A stretch of 45,859 nucleotides of DNA from Solirubrobacter ginsenosidimutans (GTDB lineage Bacteria; Actinomycetota; Thermoleophilia; Solirubrobacterales; Solirubrobacteraceae): assembly GCF_027587205.1 (NCBI RefSeq), contig NZ_JAPDOD010000063.1:1-45859 (forward strand). Direction: 5' to 3'. Positions 1-7,718 of the stretch are shown here, piece by piece. Position 1 is the first letter of the stretch. Every line of letters starts with the position of its first letter. The translations under genes were made by a program, and so were the position numbers. Under the pieces are notes generated by a model, which did not search any database, was not told where the DNA came from, and worked only from the letters and a program-made list of their open reading frames with translations.

Positions 1-1
1 G

Positions 2-1147
2 AGCGCCGCGGCGGCCGTCGCGGGCGCGCGCCCCGCGGGCTCGCGCCGCGCCCGCGCCGCCGGGGCGGATGCTCCGCCCGTCGACGCCGAACTCGTCACC
101 CGCGAGTGGGACGGCCGTCAGGCCCGCGTCGTGGCGCGCCTGAACACGCCCGCCACGCTCGGCACCGTGCTCCCCGAGCGCGCGCTCGAGCCCAGCCCAC
201 GCGCCCGCGCCGCCGCCGGCACCACCGCACTCCCCGCCAAGCCCGCCTACGTTCCCCCGCGACCCGCCCGCGCCCGCCCCGCCCCGCAGCGGCTCAGCTA
301 CACCCAGCTGACCGACTACGGCAGGTGCGGCTATCGCTTCTACCTCAACCGGGTCCTCGGGCTACCCGACGTCACGCCGCCGCCGCCCGAGGTCGAGCCG
401 GAGGTCGTCACCGCCGGCATCGACCCCAGGACACGCGGCTCGATCGTCCACAAGGCCCTTGAGGACCTCGACTTCGACGCGCCCAAGGCCCCGGACGACG
501 ACGTCATCAGGGCCCTCGCCGACGACGAGGGCGTCACGCTGACCGAAAGCGAGCTGACCGACATCAAGGCGTTCGTCCAGGCCTTCGCCGACTCCCCGCT
601 CTGCGAGCGCCTCACCCACGCCGGCAACGTCACCCGCGAGGCCTGGTTCGCCTTCGCGCTCGAGCCCGACGGCTCCGGCCCGCTCGTGCGCGGATTCATC
701 GACGTGCACGCCAGAGAGGTCGACGGCACCCACCTGGTCATCGACTACAAGACCGACCACGTGCCGCCGGACACCACGGCCGCCGACTACATCGCCCGCA
801 ACTACGAGACGCAGCGCCTCGTCTACGCGCTCGCCGCGCTACGAGCCGGCGCCCCCGCGGTCGAGGTGGCCTACTGCCTGCTCGAGACCCCCGACGAGCC
901 GGTCACCACGCTCTACACCGCCCAGGACGCGCCTGACCTGGCGGACGCGCTCGCAACCCTCGCCCACGGCGTCCTCACCCACCACTACGAGGTCACGCAG
1001 ACCCCGCACCGCGAGCTGTGCGGCTCCTGCCCCGGCCGCCACGCGCTCTGCAGCCACCCGCAGAGCGTCACGCTCAGGCCTCCGCCGGCTCCTTGGCCGG
1101 GAGCACCGGCCCGTCATACGTCTCCGACAGGTGCGGGGACCGCCTGA
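2..1147 (+). CDS. C-terminal part of a RecB-like helicase-nuclease (5' end outside window)
   Basis: The frame is open from base 2, so the gene starts upstream of the window. About 380 residues are visible: a low-complexity Ala/Pro/Arg linker, then a RecB-type nuclease domain starting at LSYTQLTDYGRC and carrying GFIDVHARE and VIDYKTD, the acidic/lysine core of PD-(D/E)XK enzymes. One Cys at the start of the domain (YGRCGYRF) plus C-terminal CGSC-x6-C fit the four-cysteine Fe-S staple known in AddB-type nucleases. By family it would resect DNA ends with an SF1 helicase in recombinational repair; the helicase motifs are not in view. The last 74 bases overlap tail-to-tail with the convergent membrane-protein gene. 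Confidence 0.8.
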   Translation, partial: SAAAAVAGARPAGSRRARAAGADAPPVDAELVTREWDGRQARVVARLNTPATLGTVLPERALEPSPRARAAAGTTALPAKPAYVPPRPARARPAPQRLSYTQLTDYGRCGYRFYLNRVLGLPDVTPPPPEVEPEVVTAGIDPRTRGSIVHKALEDLDFDAPKAPDDDVIRALADDEGVTLTESELTDIKAFVQAFADSPLCERLTHAGNVTREAWFAFALEPDGSGPLVRGFIDVHAREVDGTHLVIDYKTDHVPPDTTAADYIARNYETQRLVYALAALRAGAPAVEVAYCLLETPDEPVTTLYTAQDAPDLADALATLAHGVLTHHYEVTQTPHRELCGSCPGRHALCSHPQSVTLRPPPAPWPGAPARHTSPTGAGTA

Positions 1148-2042
1148 GGTCGATCACGGCGTTCAGCTCCGCCCCGAAGAGCAGCGCGAGGTTCGTGACC
1201 CACAGCCACACGATCAGGATCACCGCACCCGCGAACGCCCCGTAGGTCGCCGAGTACGACGAGAAGTTCGACACGTAGACGAAGAAGAGCGCCGACGCCA
1301 GGATCCAGAGGACCACGCCCACAACCGCACCCGCCGAGATCCAGCGGAAATGCCGCACTTCGACGTTCGGCGCGGCGTAGTAGACGATCGCGTAGATCGT
1401 CATCGTCACGGCCAGCGCCGCGGGCCAGCGCACGTAGAGCCAGATCGTCGCCCCGGTGTCGCCGAGCCCGATCTTGCCGAGCACGTCCGCCGCCAACCCG
1501 CCGCCGAGGAAGATCAGCACCATGGTGATCAGCGCGAGCACCATCACGCACAAGGTCCAGGCGAGATCCGTCGCCTTGCGCCGGACGAAGCCGCGACCCT
1601 CTTCGACGCGGAAGATGACGTTCAGCGCGCGCCCCGCGGCGCCGAACGCGCCCGAGGCGCCGTTCAAAGAGATCACGAGGCCGATGATCAGGGCGACGAC
1701 GGCCTTGCCACGCTGGTCCTGCGCGGAGGACAAGGCGCCCTTGACCGCGTCGACCGTGTCCTGCGGCGCACCCGCGTCGCGCAGGTACGACGTCGCGTGG
1801 TCGATCAGCCCCTGCTGGCCGAAGGTGCCCAGCAGCGCGGCGCAGAACAGGAGCGCCGGGAACAACGACAACAGCGAGTAGTACGTCAGTGCAGCCGCGT
1901 TGTCGGTGATCTGGTCCTCCCGAAAACGCGAAAAAGCCCGCTTGAAATCAGCGAGCTCGAGAAACGGCCCGGCTTGGCGGCCGTCCGTGACGGCCGCCGC
2001 CTTACCGGAGAAGCGTGTCAGACGCCGCGCCTTCCACCCCAC
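1074..2042 (-). CDS. YihY/BrkB (UPF0761) family membrane protein
   Basis: A 322-residue integral membrane protein. The N-terminal region (residues ~30-65: ALTYYSLLSLFPALLF) is the hallmark of the YihY/BrkB family, followed by about five more hydrophobic segments, including LVISLNGASGAFGA and VILIVWLWVTNLALLFGAELNA, the conserved C-terminal family block. Members are often annotated 'ribonuclease BN' in error; the molecular function is not established. Its start overlaps the end of the upstream small membrane-protein gene by 25 bases, suggesting cotranslation. Its 3' end overlaps the convergent nuclease gene. Confidence 0.85.
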   Translation of the reverse strand: MGWKARRLTRFSGKAAAVTDGRQAGPFLELADFKRAFSRFREDQITDNAAALTYYSLLSLFPALLFCAALLGTFGQQGLIDHATSYLRDAGAPQDTVDAVKGALSSAQDQRGKAVVALIIGLVISLNGASGAFGAAGRALNVIFRVEEGRGFVRRKATDLAWTLCVMVLALITMVLIFLGGGLAADVLGKIGLGDTGATIWLYVRWPAALAVTMTIYAIVYYAAPNVEVRHFRWISAGAVVGVVLWILASALFFVYVSNFSSYSATYGAFAGAVILIVWLWVTNLALLFGAELNAVIDLRRSPHLSETYDGPVLPAKEPAEA

Positions 2043-2239
2043 CGGTTACCGAGGCCGTACCCGCCGCTGGGGATGCCGGCGAGCAGGACCAGGATCGCGG
2101 CGATGATGGCCACGATCGCCGGAAGGCCAAGGGCAACGCAGAGTGCATACACGAGTGCCGCAAGTAGAACAGCAATCAGAATTCCGATCACGTCCAGCCC
2201 CTTCTCTAGAACGACGAACCGTACTCCCATGCTTCCCAT
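2018..2239 (-). CDS. Small hydrophobic membrane protein
   Basis: 73 residues with two closely spaced hydrophobic segments (IGILIAVLLAALVYALCVAL and IVAIIAAILVLLAG) and a short Gly/Arg-rich tail (YGLGNRWGGRRG). No family recognised with certainty; it resembles the short two-segment membrane proteins common in actinobacteria. It overlaps the start of the YihY-type gene and the start of the divergent phosphatase gene: ATGs on the two strands share bases at 2229-2240. An in-frame second ATG at 2230 is an alternative start. Coding status rests on the good hydrophobic pattern and the operon-like position. Confidence 0.6.
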   Translation of the reverse strand: MGSMGVRFVVLEKGLDVIGILIAVLLAALVYALCVALGLPAIVAIIAAILVLLAGIPSGGYGLGNRWGGRRGV

Positions 2240-2996
2240 GACCCCGAGCGATCAATCCGACCTGTCAATCGCGGTTGCTGCGGCCAAGGCGGCGTTCGCC
2301 GCGGCCAGCGCCGCCCGCGACGGCCCGCTGCGCGCGCGGGCGAAGAGCGTCAGCGCCGACCTCGTCACCGACGCCGACGGCCGCGCCGAAGCGGCCGCGG
2401 TCGCCGTCCTGCAGACCCACCGTCCCGACGACGCCGTGATCGGCGAAGAGGGTTCCGACCACACCGGCGCGACGGCGCGACGCTGGTACGTCGACGGCAT
2501 CGACGGCACCGTCGCGTTCGCCTCGCGGATCGCCACCTGGTGCAGCGCCGTCGTCATCGAGGACGAGCAGGGTCCGAAGGCGACCGCGGTCTACGACGGC
2601 ACCGAACTCCACACCGCCTCGCGCGGCGAGGGCGCGTTCGTCAATGGCGAGCGCTCCAGCCTCCGCGCGGCACCCACCCTGCAACACGCCCACGTCGCAC
2701 TGTTCCTGCGCCAGGATCGACTGGTCAAACCTGGTGTCCGCGCGGTCGGCCACCGGCTGCTGGACCGCACCGGCCTGATCCGCCACGCCGGCCCCGGGTC
2801 GCTCGAGCTCGCCTGGGTCGCGGCCGGCCGGCTCGACGGCTGGATCCAGCCCGACACCGACCCCTGGGACTGGCTCCCGGGCGCACTGCTGGTCACCGAG
2901 GCGGGCGGAACCGCGGTCACGATCCAGCGCGAGACGCGCTGGCACGTGGCCGGCTCGACAGCTCTCGTTGACGAGCTGGTCGCGCTACTGACTTGA
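2238..2996 (+). CDS. Inositol monophosphatase family protein
   Basis: 252 residues. Motifs of the lithium-sensitive FIG/IMPase superfamily are present: DLVTDADGRAE near residue 38, the metal-ligand IGEEGS, WYVDGIDGTVAFA (family form WxxDPxDGT, with Gly instead of Pro here) and C-terminal DPWDWLPGALLVTEAGG. Expected reaction: Mg-dependent hydrolysis of a sugar or inositol monophosphate; the substrate cannot be told from the sequence. An in-frame ATG at 2229 is an alternative start. The long open frame upstream of 2229 is antisense to the YihY gene and was not used. It ends 12 bases inside the convergent ANTAR gene. Confidence 0.85.
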   Translation: MTPSDQSDLSIAVAAAKAAFAAASAARDGPLRARAKSVSADLVTDADGRAEAAAVAVLQTHRPDDAVIGEEGSDHTGATARRWYVDGIDGTVAFASRIATWCSAVVIEDEQGPKATAVYDGTELHTASRGEGAFVNGERSSLRAAPTLQHAHVALFLRQDRLVKPGVRAVGHRLLDRTGLIRHAGPGSLELAWVAAGRLDGWIQPDTDPWDWLPGALLVTEAGGTAVTIQRETRWHVAGSTALVDELVALLT

Positions 2997-3599
2997 GCGC
3001 GATGGGAGCAGGGCGTGCCCGTCGAGCACGCTCTGCGCCACGTCGACCACGCGTCGCCCACCGCCGCGCGCGTGGTCGCGCAGCAGCTCGAACGACGCCC
3101 GGTCATCGACCGAGTGACGCTCCATCAAGATTCCCTTGGCGCGCTCGATCACCGCCCGCCGCTCCAGGGCGGACTCGAGCTGATCGACCTTCTCCAGCAG
3201 CCGCCGCTCCTCGCGATGACGCGCCATCGCGACGTTGATGGCGCCCTGGACGTCGTCCGGAGCCCAGGAGTCCACGTAGCCCGCGATCCCCATCTCCGCG
3301 GCCTGGGCGACGGTTCGCTGGCTCTCGGCTTCGCGCACCGTGACCAGCACTGGTCCCGACGCGAACTCGACCGTCTCGGAGATCAGCGCCAGGCCGTGCG
3401 CGTCGTCGCCGTCGAAGATCACGAAGGCGAGGTCCGGGTCCTCGCGGGCGATCAGCTCGATCGCCTCGCTGACCGTGACCGCGAACGGGGTCACCTCGTG
3501 CCCGAGCGACTCGAGCACCTGCGCGAGTTCACGCAGCTCGTCCTCGTCGTCGTTGGCCAAGAGGATGCGGAGATTCGTCGTGCCAGGTGTGTTGGTCAT
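2985..3599 (-). CDS. ANTAR-domain response regulator
   Basis: 204 residues from the ATG at 3599, which is preceded by a strong AGAGGAGG ribosome site 8 bases upstream; the frame continues further up but without such a site. Residues 1-120 form a receiver domain (LLANDDEDEL acidic pocket; phospho-acceptor region VIFDGDD). The usual conserved lysine near the end is not apparent (AGYVDSWAPDD), so phosphorylation may be altered. A short coiled coil (HREERRLLEKVDQLESAL) leads to a C-terminal ANTAR domain (AKGILMERHSVDDRASFELL). ANTAR proteins bind tandem stem-loops in mRNA and prevent termination. It is divergent from a SigB-type sigma gene. Confidence 0.9.
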   Translation of the reverse strand: MTNTPGTTNLRILLANDDEDELRELAQVLESLGHEVTPFAVTVSEAIELIAREDPDLAFVIFDGDDAHGLALISETVEFASGPVLVTVREAESQRTVAQAAEMGIAGYVDSWAPDDVQGAINVAMARHREERRLLEKVDQLESALERRAVIERAKGILMERHSVDDRASFELLRDHARGGGRRVVDVAQSVLDGHALLPSRSSQ

Positions 3600-3710
3600 C
3601 TTCTGAACCTCCTCTACACTGAAACCGTCCCGGCCCAGCCCCCCGCCGGATGGAACCGCGCCCCAGACCACTGGCGCGAATCCTTCTGACGAACGCGAGA
3701 GCCGGACAAC

Positions 3711-4523
3711 TTGGAGCATCTGGAACACCCTGCGTCAGGCGCGAGCGCGCCGCGAGCATATCCTCCCGACTCAGATGGCCGCGACGCGCGGACACGAGCG
3801 GATCGCCACCTGCTGACGCGTGCCCACGCGGGGGATCAGCAGGCCCGCGAGCAGCTGGTCCAGCGCTTCCTGCCGCTCGCGCGCCAACTTGCGCGCCGCT
3901 ACCACCGCGGCGGCGAAGCGCTCGACGACCTGACCCAGGTGGCGTCGCTGGGCCTGCTGAAGGCGATCGATCGCTTCGACCCGACCCGCACGACCGCGTT
4001 CTCGAGCTTCGCCGTCCCGACGATCCTCGGCGAGCTCAAGCGCCACTTCCGCGACAAGGGCTGGTCGGTGCGCGTCCCGCGCGACCTCCAGGAGCTCACG
4101 GTGCGGCTGGAGCCGACGACCGAAGCCCTGTCGCGCGAGCTCGGGCGGATGCCGACGCTGGCGGAGCTCGCCAAGCGCCTCGACGTGACGACCGAGCAGG
4201 TCCTCGAGGCCCGCGAGGCGGCCGGCGCCTACCGCGCCGTCTCGCTCGATCGCCCTCGCGACGACGATGACGAAAGCGGTGACGGGATCGGCGCGTCGTT
4301 CGGCGTCGAGGACACGGGCTTCAGCGAGGCGGAGGACGCGGCCACCGTCGCGTACCTGATGCGGGTCCTGACCGAGCGCGAGCGCGAGGTGCTGCGGCTG
4401 CGGTTCTCGGAGGATCTGACGCAGGCGGAGATCGGTGAGCGGATCGGCGTCAGCCAGATGCATGTCTCGCGGATCATCCGCCAGGCGATCGGGCGACTCC
4501 GCGAAGAGGCCCAACAGGCGTAG
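3711..4523 (+). CDS. RNA polymerase sigma factor, SigB/SigF/SigG family (copy 1)
   Basis: 270 residues from a TTG start; no ATG/GTG is available in frame before the conserved region, so TTG 3711 is the best choice. Region 2 (LDDLTQVASLGLLKAIDRFDP, AFSSFAVPTILGELKRHFRD), region 3 (LGRMPTLAELAKRLDV) and region 4 (LTEREREVLRLRFSEDLTQAEIGERIGVSQMHVSRIIR) are all intact. The HFRDxxW/QEL pattern is typical of general-stress and sporulation sigma factors controlled by RsbW-like anti-sigma kinases. The immediate neighbour upstream is a divergent ANTAR regulator; the cupin gene begins 11 bases downstream. Confidence 0.92.
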   Translation: MEHLEHPASGASAPRAYPPDSDGRDARTRADRHLLTRAHAGDQQAREQLVQRFLPLARQLARRYHRGGEALDDLTQVASLGLLKAIDRFDPTRTTAFSSFAVPTILGELKRHFRDKGWSVRVPRDLQELTVRLEPTTEALSRELGRMPTLAELAKRLDVTTEQVLEAREAAGAYRAVSLDRPRDDDDESGDGIGASFGVEDTGFSEAEDAATVAYLMRVLTEREREVLRLRFSEDLTQAEIGERIGVSQMHVSRIIRQAIGRLREEAQQA

Positions 4524-4534
4524 TCTGCCGCTCC

Positions 4535-4861
4535 ATGGAGCACTGGGACCTGCGCACCCTCGAAGTCGAGCCGCACCAGCCGAAGATCCTGCACTCCGCG
4601 CGCGGTGAAGCGCGGTCGATCCTGATCAACCTCCCGGCCGGGGAGGAGCTCCAGGACCACCAGGTGCACGAGCGCGCCTACGTCGTGGTGATCGACGGGG
4701 AGGTCGAGCTCGGCGGGCAGACCGGCGCCGCCGGCAGCGCCGCCGTCTTCGATCCCAACGAGCGCCACGCGGCCAAGGCGATCTCGGACGCGCGGCTGCT
4801 CATCGTGCTCGCGCCATGGCCCGGGAACGGCCACCCGGGCGCGCGCGATGAAGTGAAGTGA
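4535..4861 (+). CDS. Cupin-domain protein
   Basis: 108 residues forming one small beta-barrel. LPAGEELQDHQVHERAYVVV and GEVELGG match cupin motif 1 (G-x5-H-x-H-x3,4-E; only some metal-ligand positions are retained, H-x3-HE) and VFDPNERHAAKA matches motif 2. Substrate unknown; such stand-alone cupins bind small molecules or act as simple isomerases/dioxygenases. The ATG follows a TAGTCT hexamer by 8 bases, and this hexamer overlaps the sigma gene stop codon, so it may have its own leaderless transcript besides read-through from the sigma gene. Confidence 0.75.
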   Translation: MEHWDLRTLEVEPHQPKILHSARGEARSILINLPAGEELQDHQVHERAYVVVIDGEVELGGQTGAAGSAAVFDPNERHAAKAISDARLLIVLAPWPGNGHPGARDEVK

Positions 4862-4870
4862 GGTGAAGAA

Positions 4871-5296
4871 CTAGGCGCTCGGGGCCGGGGTGCCCGGCGT
4901 GTGCAGGAGGTTCTTGACGCCGTCGATGCCGGTGACCTTGCGCGCGGCCTTGCCGAAGCGCTCGACCCACTGCTCGTCCGGCACCTCGCCGCGCAGGTAG
5001 GCGACGCCGGACTGGACGTCGACCGACACGCCGCCCTTGGGCGCCTCGTGGTCGCGGAAGATCTCGGAGCGCACGCGGTCGGCGAGCGTCATGTCGTCCA
5101 TCCACTCGTGGCGATGGGGCGTCACGGCGTGGGCGGCGCCCTTCATCGCGTTGGCGGAGTGGTGCGCCTGCGTGGAGGCGGCTGAGGCGACGGTGGAGGC
5201 CGCCGACGCGGCCTTGCGGCCGTTGCTGGGGGTGAGGAGCCGCGCGGCTGCGGCTCCGGCGGCCGCGCCAAGCGCAAAGGAGAAGACAGTTCGCAT
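4871..5296 (-). CDS. BON-domain protein with N-terminal membrane anchor
   Basis: 141 residues from ATG 5296; a TTG six codons upstream is an alternative. The N-terminus (FSFALGAAAGAAAARLL) is a hydrophobic, Ala/Gly-rich anchor or signal, followed by an Ala/Ser linker. Residues ~75-135 form a BON domain (LADRVRSEIFRD, VSVDVQSGVAYLRGEVPDEQW, GIDGVKNLL), a fold known to bind phospholipid or peptidoglycan-associated ligands in envelope stress proteins. It converges on the cupin gene, and the next upstream gene on this strand (ParB-like) ends 27 bases before this start. Confidence 0.8.
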   Translation of the reverse strand: MRTVFSFALGAAAGAAAARLLTPSNGRKAASAASTVASAASTQAHHSANAMKGAAHAVTPHRHEWMDDMTLADRVRSEIFRDHEAPKGGVSVDVQSGVAYLRGEVPDEQWVERFGKAARKVTGIDGVKNLLHTPGTPAPSA

Positions 5297-5323
5297 ACCG
5301 ACTCGGCTACCCAAGCGGGCGGG

Positions 5324-6208
5324 TCAGTAACGCGCACGCCGGCGTCGCCGCGGCAGGCGCCGGCGCTTCTTGTCGTTGCCGCGTCGCAGGCGATTGACGA
5401 TCTCGTCGGACCACTCGTGCGTGCGCAACAGCAGGTAGCGCTGGCCCGCGAGGCGCATGTACGCCTCGGCCTCGGTCTCCTCGGGCTCGGTCAGCCCGCC
5501 CTCGGAGAGCATGTCCGAGACGGGCGCGTACTCCTGCTCGAACCAGAGGTTGGCGACCTCGTAGCGGTCAGCGAAATGGCCGCGCTCCTGCATCATCCGG
5601 AAGCCCCACGCCTCGACCATCTCGGCCAGCCAGCCGAAATCCCAGGGATCGGAGAGGGAGATCCGCGCGCGTTGCTGCGGCGTCAGCGGCACCCGCTCGC
5701 GGAACAGCCGCTCGTGGTCCTTCAACGGAAGTTCGGAGACGCGCAGGTCGTGCGAGAGCTTGAGCTTGGTCGTGACCTCGGTCACGTAGGCGTCGATGTC
5801 GTCGCGGCCCTGGGACTTGGCCACCGAGACGCGGTGGTGCCCGTCGCGCACGAAGTAGAGGTCGCCGACCTTGAAGAGCGAGACGGGCGGCATCGCCTCG
5901 CCGCGACGCTGGGCGGCCGCGATCCGCTCCCAGCGCGACCGCAGCCGCTGCGTGGTGGGGCGGAAGCCGCGGTCGAAGTCGGCGGCCCGGTCGACCGTCC
6001 CGACGATGTCGTCGAGTTGGACGACCTGCAGGCCGCGATCGACCTGTCCGACCCGCCCCAGCGCGTCGACGACCTCCTCGAACGGGAGGATCATCGCCAC
6101 GTCGTCGGGCTCGCCGCGCAGGCGCCGGGCGACGTCGGACAGCAACCGCGCGCGCCGGGCGCGGCTGAAGTCGTGCTGAGCGTCTTGCGAGGGGGAGCCG
6201 GTGCTCAC
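5324..6208 (-). CDS. ParB/sulfiredoxin-fold nuclease-like protein
   Basis: 294 residues from GTG 6208. The core PPVSLFKVGDLYFVRDGHHR followed by VSVAKSQG is the ParB-N/Srx motif (GxxRxxA-like, here DGHHRVSVA) that binds nucleotide in ParB CTPases and in free-standing ParB-like proteins. There is no helix-turn-helix like that of true ParB, so a segregation role is unlikely. Helical flanks and a very basic tail (KKRRRLPRRRRRAR) suggest nucleic-acid or membrane-surface binding. The gene lies between a STAS operon and the BON gene on the same strand. The exact biochemical role is unknown. Confidence 0.75.
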   Translation of the reverse strand: MSTGSPSQDAQHDFSRARRARLLSDVARRLRGEPDDVAMILPFEEVVDALGRVGQVDRGLQVVQLDDIVGTVDRAADFDRGFRPTTQRLRSRWERIAAAQRRGEAMPPVSLFKVGDLYFVRDGHHRVSVAKSQGRDDIDAYVTEVTTKLKLSHDLRVSELPLKDHERLFRERVPLTPQQRARISLSDPWDFGWLAEMVEAWGFRMMQERGHFADRYEVANLWFEQEYAPVSDMLSEGGLTEPEETEAEAYMRLAGQRYLLLRTHEWSDEIVNRLRRGNDKKRRRLPRRRRRARY

Positions 6209-6224
6209 GGCTCCCGGAGGCTAG

Positions 6225-6596
6225 CTAAGCACCCACCGCATTGCCGTCGAATGCCTCGTCGAGCGTGGAGACGATCGTGAACACGCTGTCGAGCCCGGTG
6301 ATCCGGAACGTCTTGACGATCGCGTCGTTGGAGCAGACGATCACGAGCGACCCCTCCAGGCGCCGCAGCCGCCGGTGGGCGCCGATCAGCACCCCGAGCG
6401 ACGAGGAGTCGATGAACGACGTCTCCGTCAGGTCGACGATCACGTGGGTCCGGCCCGCATCGATCGGTGCGGAGACGCGCTGTTTGAACTCCGGGGCGGT
6501 GAAGAGATCGATCTCCCCGGTGACTGCGACGACGTGGGTCTCATCGTCCACGACCCGGTCCTCAATTGAAAAAGCCATGGCCATCGCGAGGGTCAT
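6225..6596 (-). CDS. STAS-domain anti-anti-sigma factor (RsbV/SpoIIAA-like, copy 1)
   Basis: 123 residues from ATG 6596 (ATGs at 6584 and 6578 are also possible). Typical single STAS domain: VTGEIDLFTAPEFKQRV, then VIVDLTETSFIDSSSLGVL with the phosphorylatable Ser in the DSS motif, and a C-terminal FTIVSTLDEA helix. When unphosphorylated such proteins bind RsbW-like kinases and free the sigma factor. It is the last gene of a three-gene set behind an RsbW-type kinase (7037-7492) and its degenerate relative (6633-7037), with a 36-base gap, and is followed by the ParB-like gene. Confidence 0.92.
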   Translation of the reverse strand: MTLAMAMAFSIEDRVVDDETHVVAVTGEIDLFTAPEFKQRVSAPIDAGRTHVIVDLTETSFIDSSSLGVLIGAHRRLRRLEGSLVIVCSNDAIVKTFRITGLDSVFTIVSTLDEAFDGNAVGA

Positions 6597-6632
6597 CCCC
6601 CGCAACGGCCAATTTGAATCCAGCCGAAACGT

Positions 6633-7037
6633 CTAGTTCGGCGCACCGGCGTATTCCAGCCGGACGTGGAGGAACTCGCGCTCACCTTCTGGTGCGACGC
6701 GTAGCTCGTCGGCGAGCTGCTCGATCACGTTGCCCACGCCCGGAACCGCGGCGTCGATCACGAGCGCGTCGCCACCGCCGGGGCGCAGCGGGCCCACGCG
6801 CAGCGACAGCGTGCGCGGACCCGGCTCGAACGCGACGTCGACGGTTCCGTGCAGCACGTGCGCGGGCGCGCGGGCGGCGATCAGGTCCGCGACCAGGACG
6901 GCGTCGTCCAGGCGGTCGAGCGGGAGATCGGCGCGCGCGGCGAGCATCCCCACGACACGGCGGAGGATCGGCCCCACGAGCGGGCCGGCGGCGATCGAGA
7001 CGGTCGTCGGCGCGTCGACGCCCTCAGGGTGCGCCAT
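6633..7037 (-). CDS. Degenerate RsbW-like (HATPase-fold) protein lacking ATP-binding motifs
   Basis: 134 residues from ATG 7037, overlapping the upstream kinase stop as TGATG (GTG 7040 also possible). The length, position and helix/strand pattern (ILRRVVGMLAARADL, LDRLDDAVLVADLIA, TLSLRVGPL, GNVIEQLADEL, FLHVRLEY) follow an RsbW/SpoIIAB fold. The N-box expected as EACTNVVxHAY in its neighbour is replaced by LIAARAPAHVLHG, and the DxGxGI and GLGLxL boxes are missing. I infer a non-catalytic relative, perhaps a dimer partner or decoy for the adjacent kinase or STAS protein. Family assignment is tentative. Confidence 0.65.
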   Translation of the reverse strand: MAHPEGVDAPTTVSIAAGPLVGPILRRVVGMLAARADLPLDRLDDAVLVADLIAARAPAHVLHGTVDVAFEPGPRTLSLRVGPLRPGGGDALVIDAAVPGVGNVIEQLADELRVAPEGEREFLHVRLEYAGAPN

Positions 7038-7492
7038 CACGCGACGTCCCCACGGCGCTGCCGGGAGAACGTCATGGCGACACGACTGCCCCCGCCCGGG
7101 ACGGACTGGAGGTCGACAGCATCGGCGATGGCCGCGATCAGCGGCAGGCCGAGACCGGGCCCGGTCGTGTCGGAGCTGGTCCCGATGCCCCTCCCGTGAT
7201 CGGACACGATCACGCTCACGTGTTCCTCCAACGGCTGGATCGAGATCTCGACCGGGCCGGCTTGATCAGCTGGATAGGCATGGCGTACGACATTTGTACA
7301 GGCCTCGGTCACCGCGAGGCGCAGGTCCTCGACGAGCTCGTCGTCGAGCCGCAGCGCCTCGGCGAACGCCCCCAGCACGTGACGGATCACGGACACGTTC
7401 TCCGGACGGGCCGGGAGCGTGAGCTTGACGTCTGTGGCTAGCCGCTGCACGTCGGCAACGGCTCGGAGCTGGGTTTGTGCGTAGCTGCCCAT
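7037..7492 (-). CDS. RsbW/SpoIIAB-like anti-sigma serine kinase (copy 1)
   Basis: 151 residues with an intact GHKL ATPase fold: helix VIRHVLGAFAEAL, N-box LRLAVTEACTNVVRHAY, G1 box VSDHGRGIG, G2 box GLGLPLIAAIADA and a final strand SRVAMTFS. By family it would bind a SigB-type sigma factor and phosphorylate a STAS protein on Ser. It starts 18 bases after a GTTA-N16-GGGTAC promoter-like site and has no Shine-Dalgarno sequence. It is translationally coupled to the degenerate relative downstream, then the STAS gene. Which sigma factor it controls cannot be told; two are encoded within 4 kb. Confidence 0.93.
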   Translation of the reverse strand: MGSYAQTQLRAVADVQRLATDVKLTLPARPENVSVIRHVLGAFAEALRLDDELVEDLRLAVTEACTNVVRHAYPADQAGPVEISIQPLEEHVSVIVSDHGRGIGTSSDTTGPGLGLPLIAAIADAVDLQSVPGGGSRVAMTFSRQRRGDVA

Positions 7493-7510
7493 TCGGTTTC
7501 AGGCGAGTTG

Positions 7511-7536
7511 GTACCCCTCGCGGAGTGCAGCCTAAC
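7511..7536 (-). promoter_or_regulatory. SigB/SigF-type promoter of the RsbW-STAS operon
   Basis: On the minus strand GTTA, 16 bases, then GGGTAC (GGGTAC is the complement of 7511-7516; GTTA of 7533-7536). This fits the actinobacterial general-stress consensus GTTT-N15-17-GGGTAY. It ends 18 bases before the kinase start. It suggests autoregulation of the partner-switching operon. Confidence 0.6.
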
Positions 7537-7610
7537 CGTCACGGGGGCCCGATTGGTGCCGTAAGAAGCATGACACGTCACCGCGGTCCCTCGTGCCATC
7601 GAGCGGCCAC

Positions 7611-7718
7611 TCAGATGGGCCGCGGATTCGGATCCGGCGGCAAGGGCATCGGGTCCGGGGTCGGAACCGGAGGCCGCGGATCGGGGCCTGGCATCGGTGG
7701 ACGGGGATCTGGGGTCAT
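7611..7718 (-). CDS. Possible proline-rich microprotein
   Basis: A 35-residue frame with a regular Pro pattern (PDPRPPMPGPDPRPPVPT, PDPMPLPPDPNPRPI), read from ATG 7718. The frame continues up to an ATG at 7832, but that extension would translate through a strong GC hairpin (7758-7786), so the short start is preferred. The opposite strand reads as Gly/Arg-rich and is also open. No ribosome site is evident. A similar Pro-rich small protein is coupled to the sigma gene at 21.6 kb, the main reason for listing this one. Confidence 0.3.
   Translation of the reverse strand: MTPDPRPPMPGPDPRPPVPTPDPMPLPPDPNPRPI

Noticed and set aside
1131..2237. Upstream extension of the inositol-monophosphatase frame
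   Set aside because: It is antisense to the YihY-type membrane gene, with a composition unlike a protein; the family N-terminus begins near 2238.
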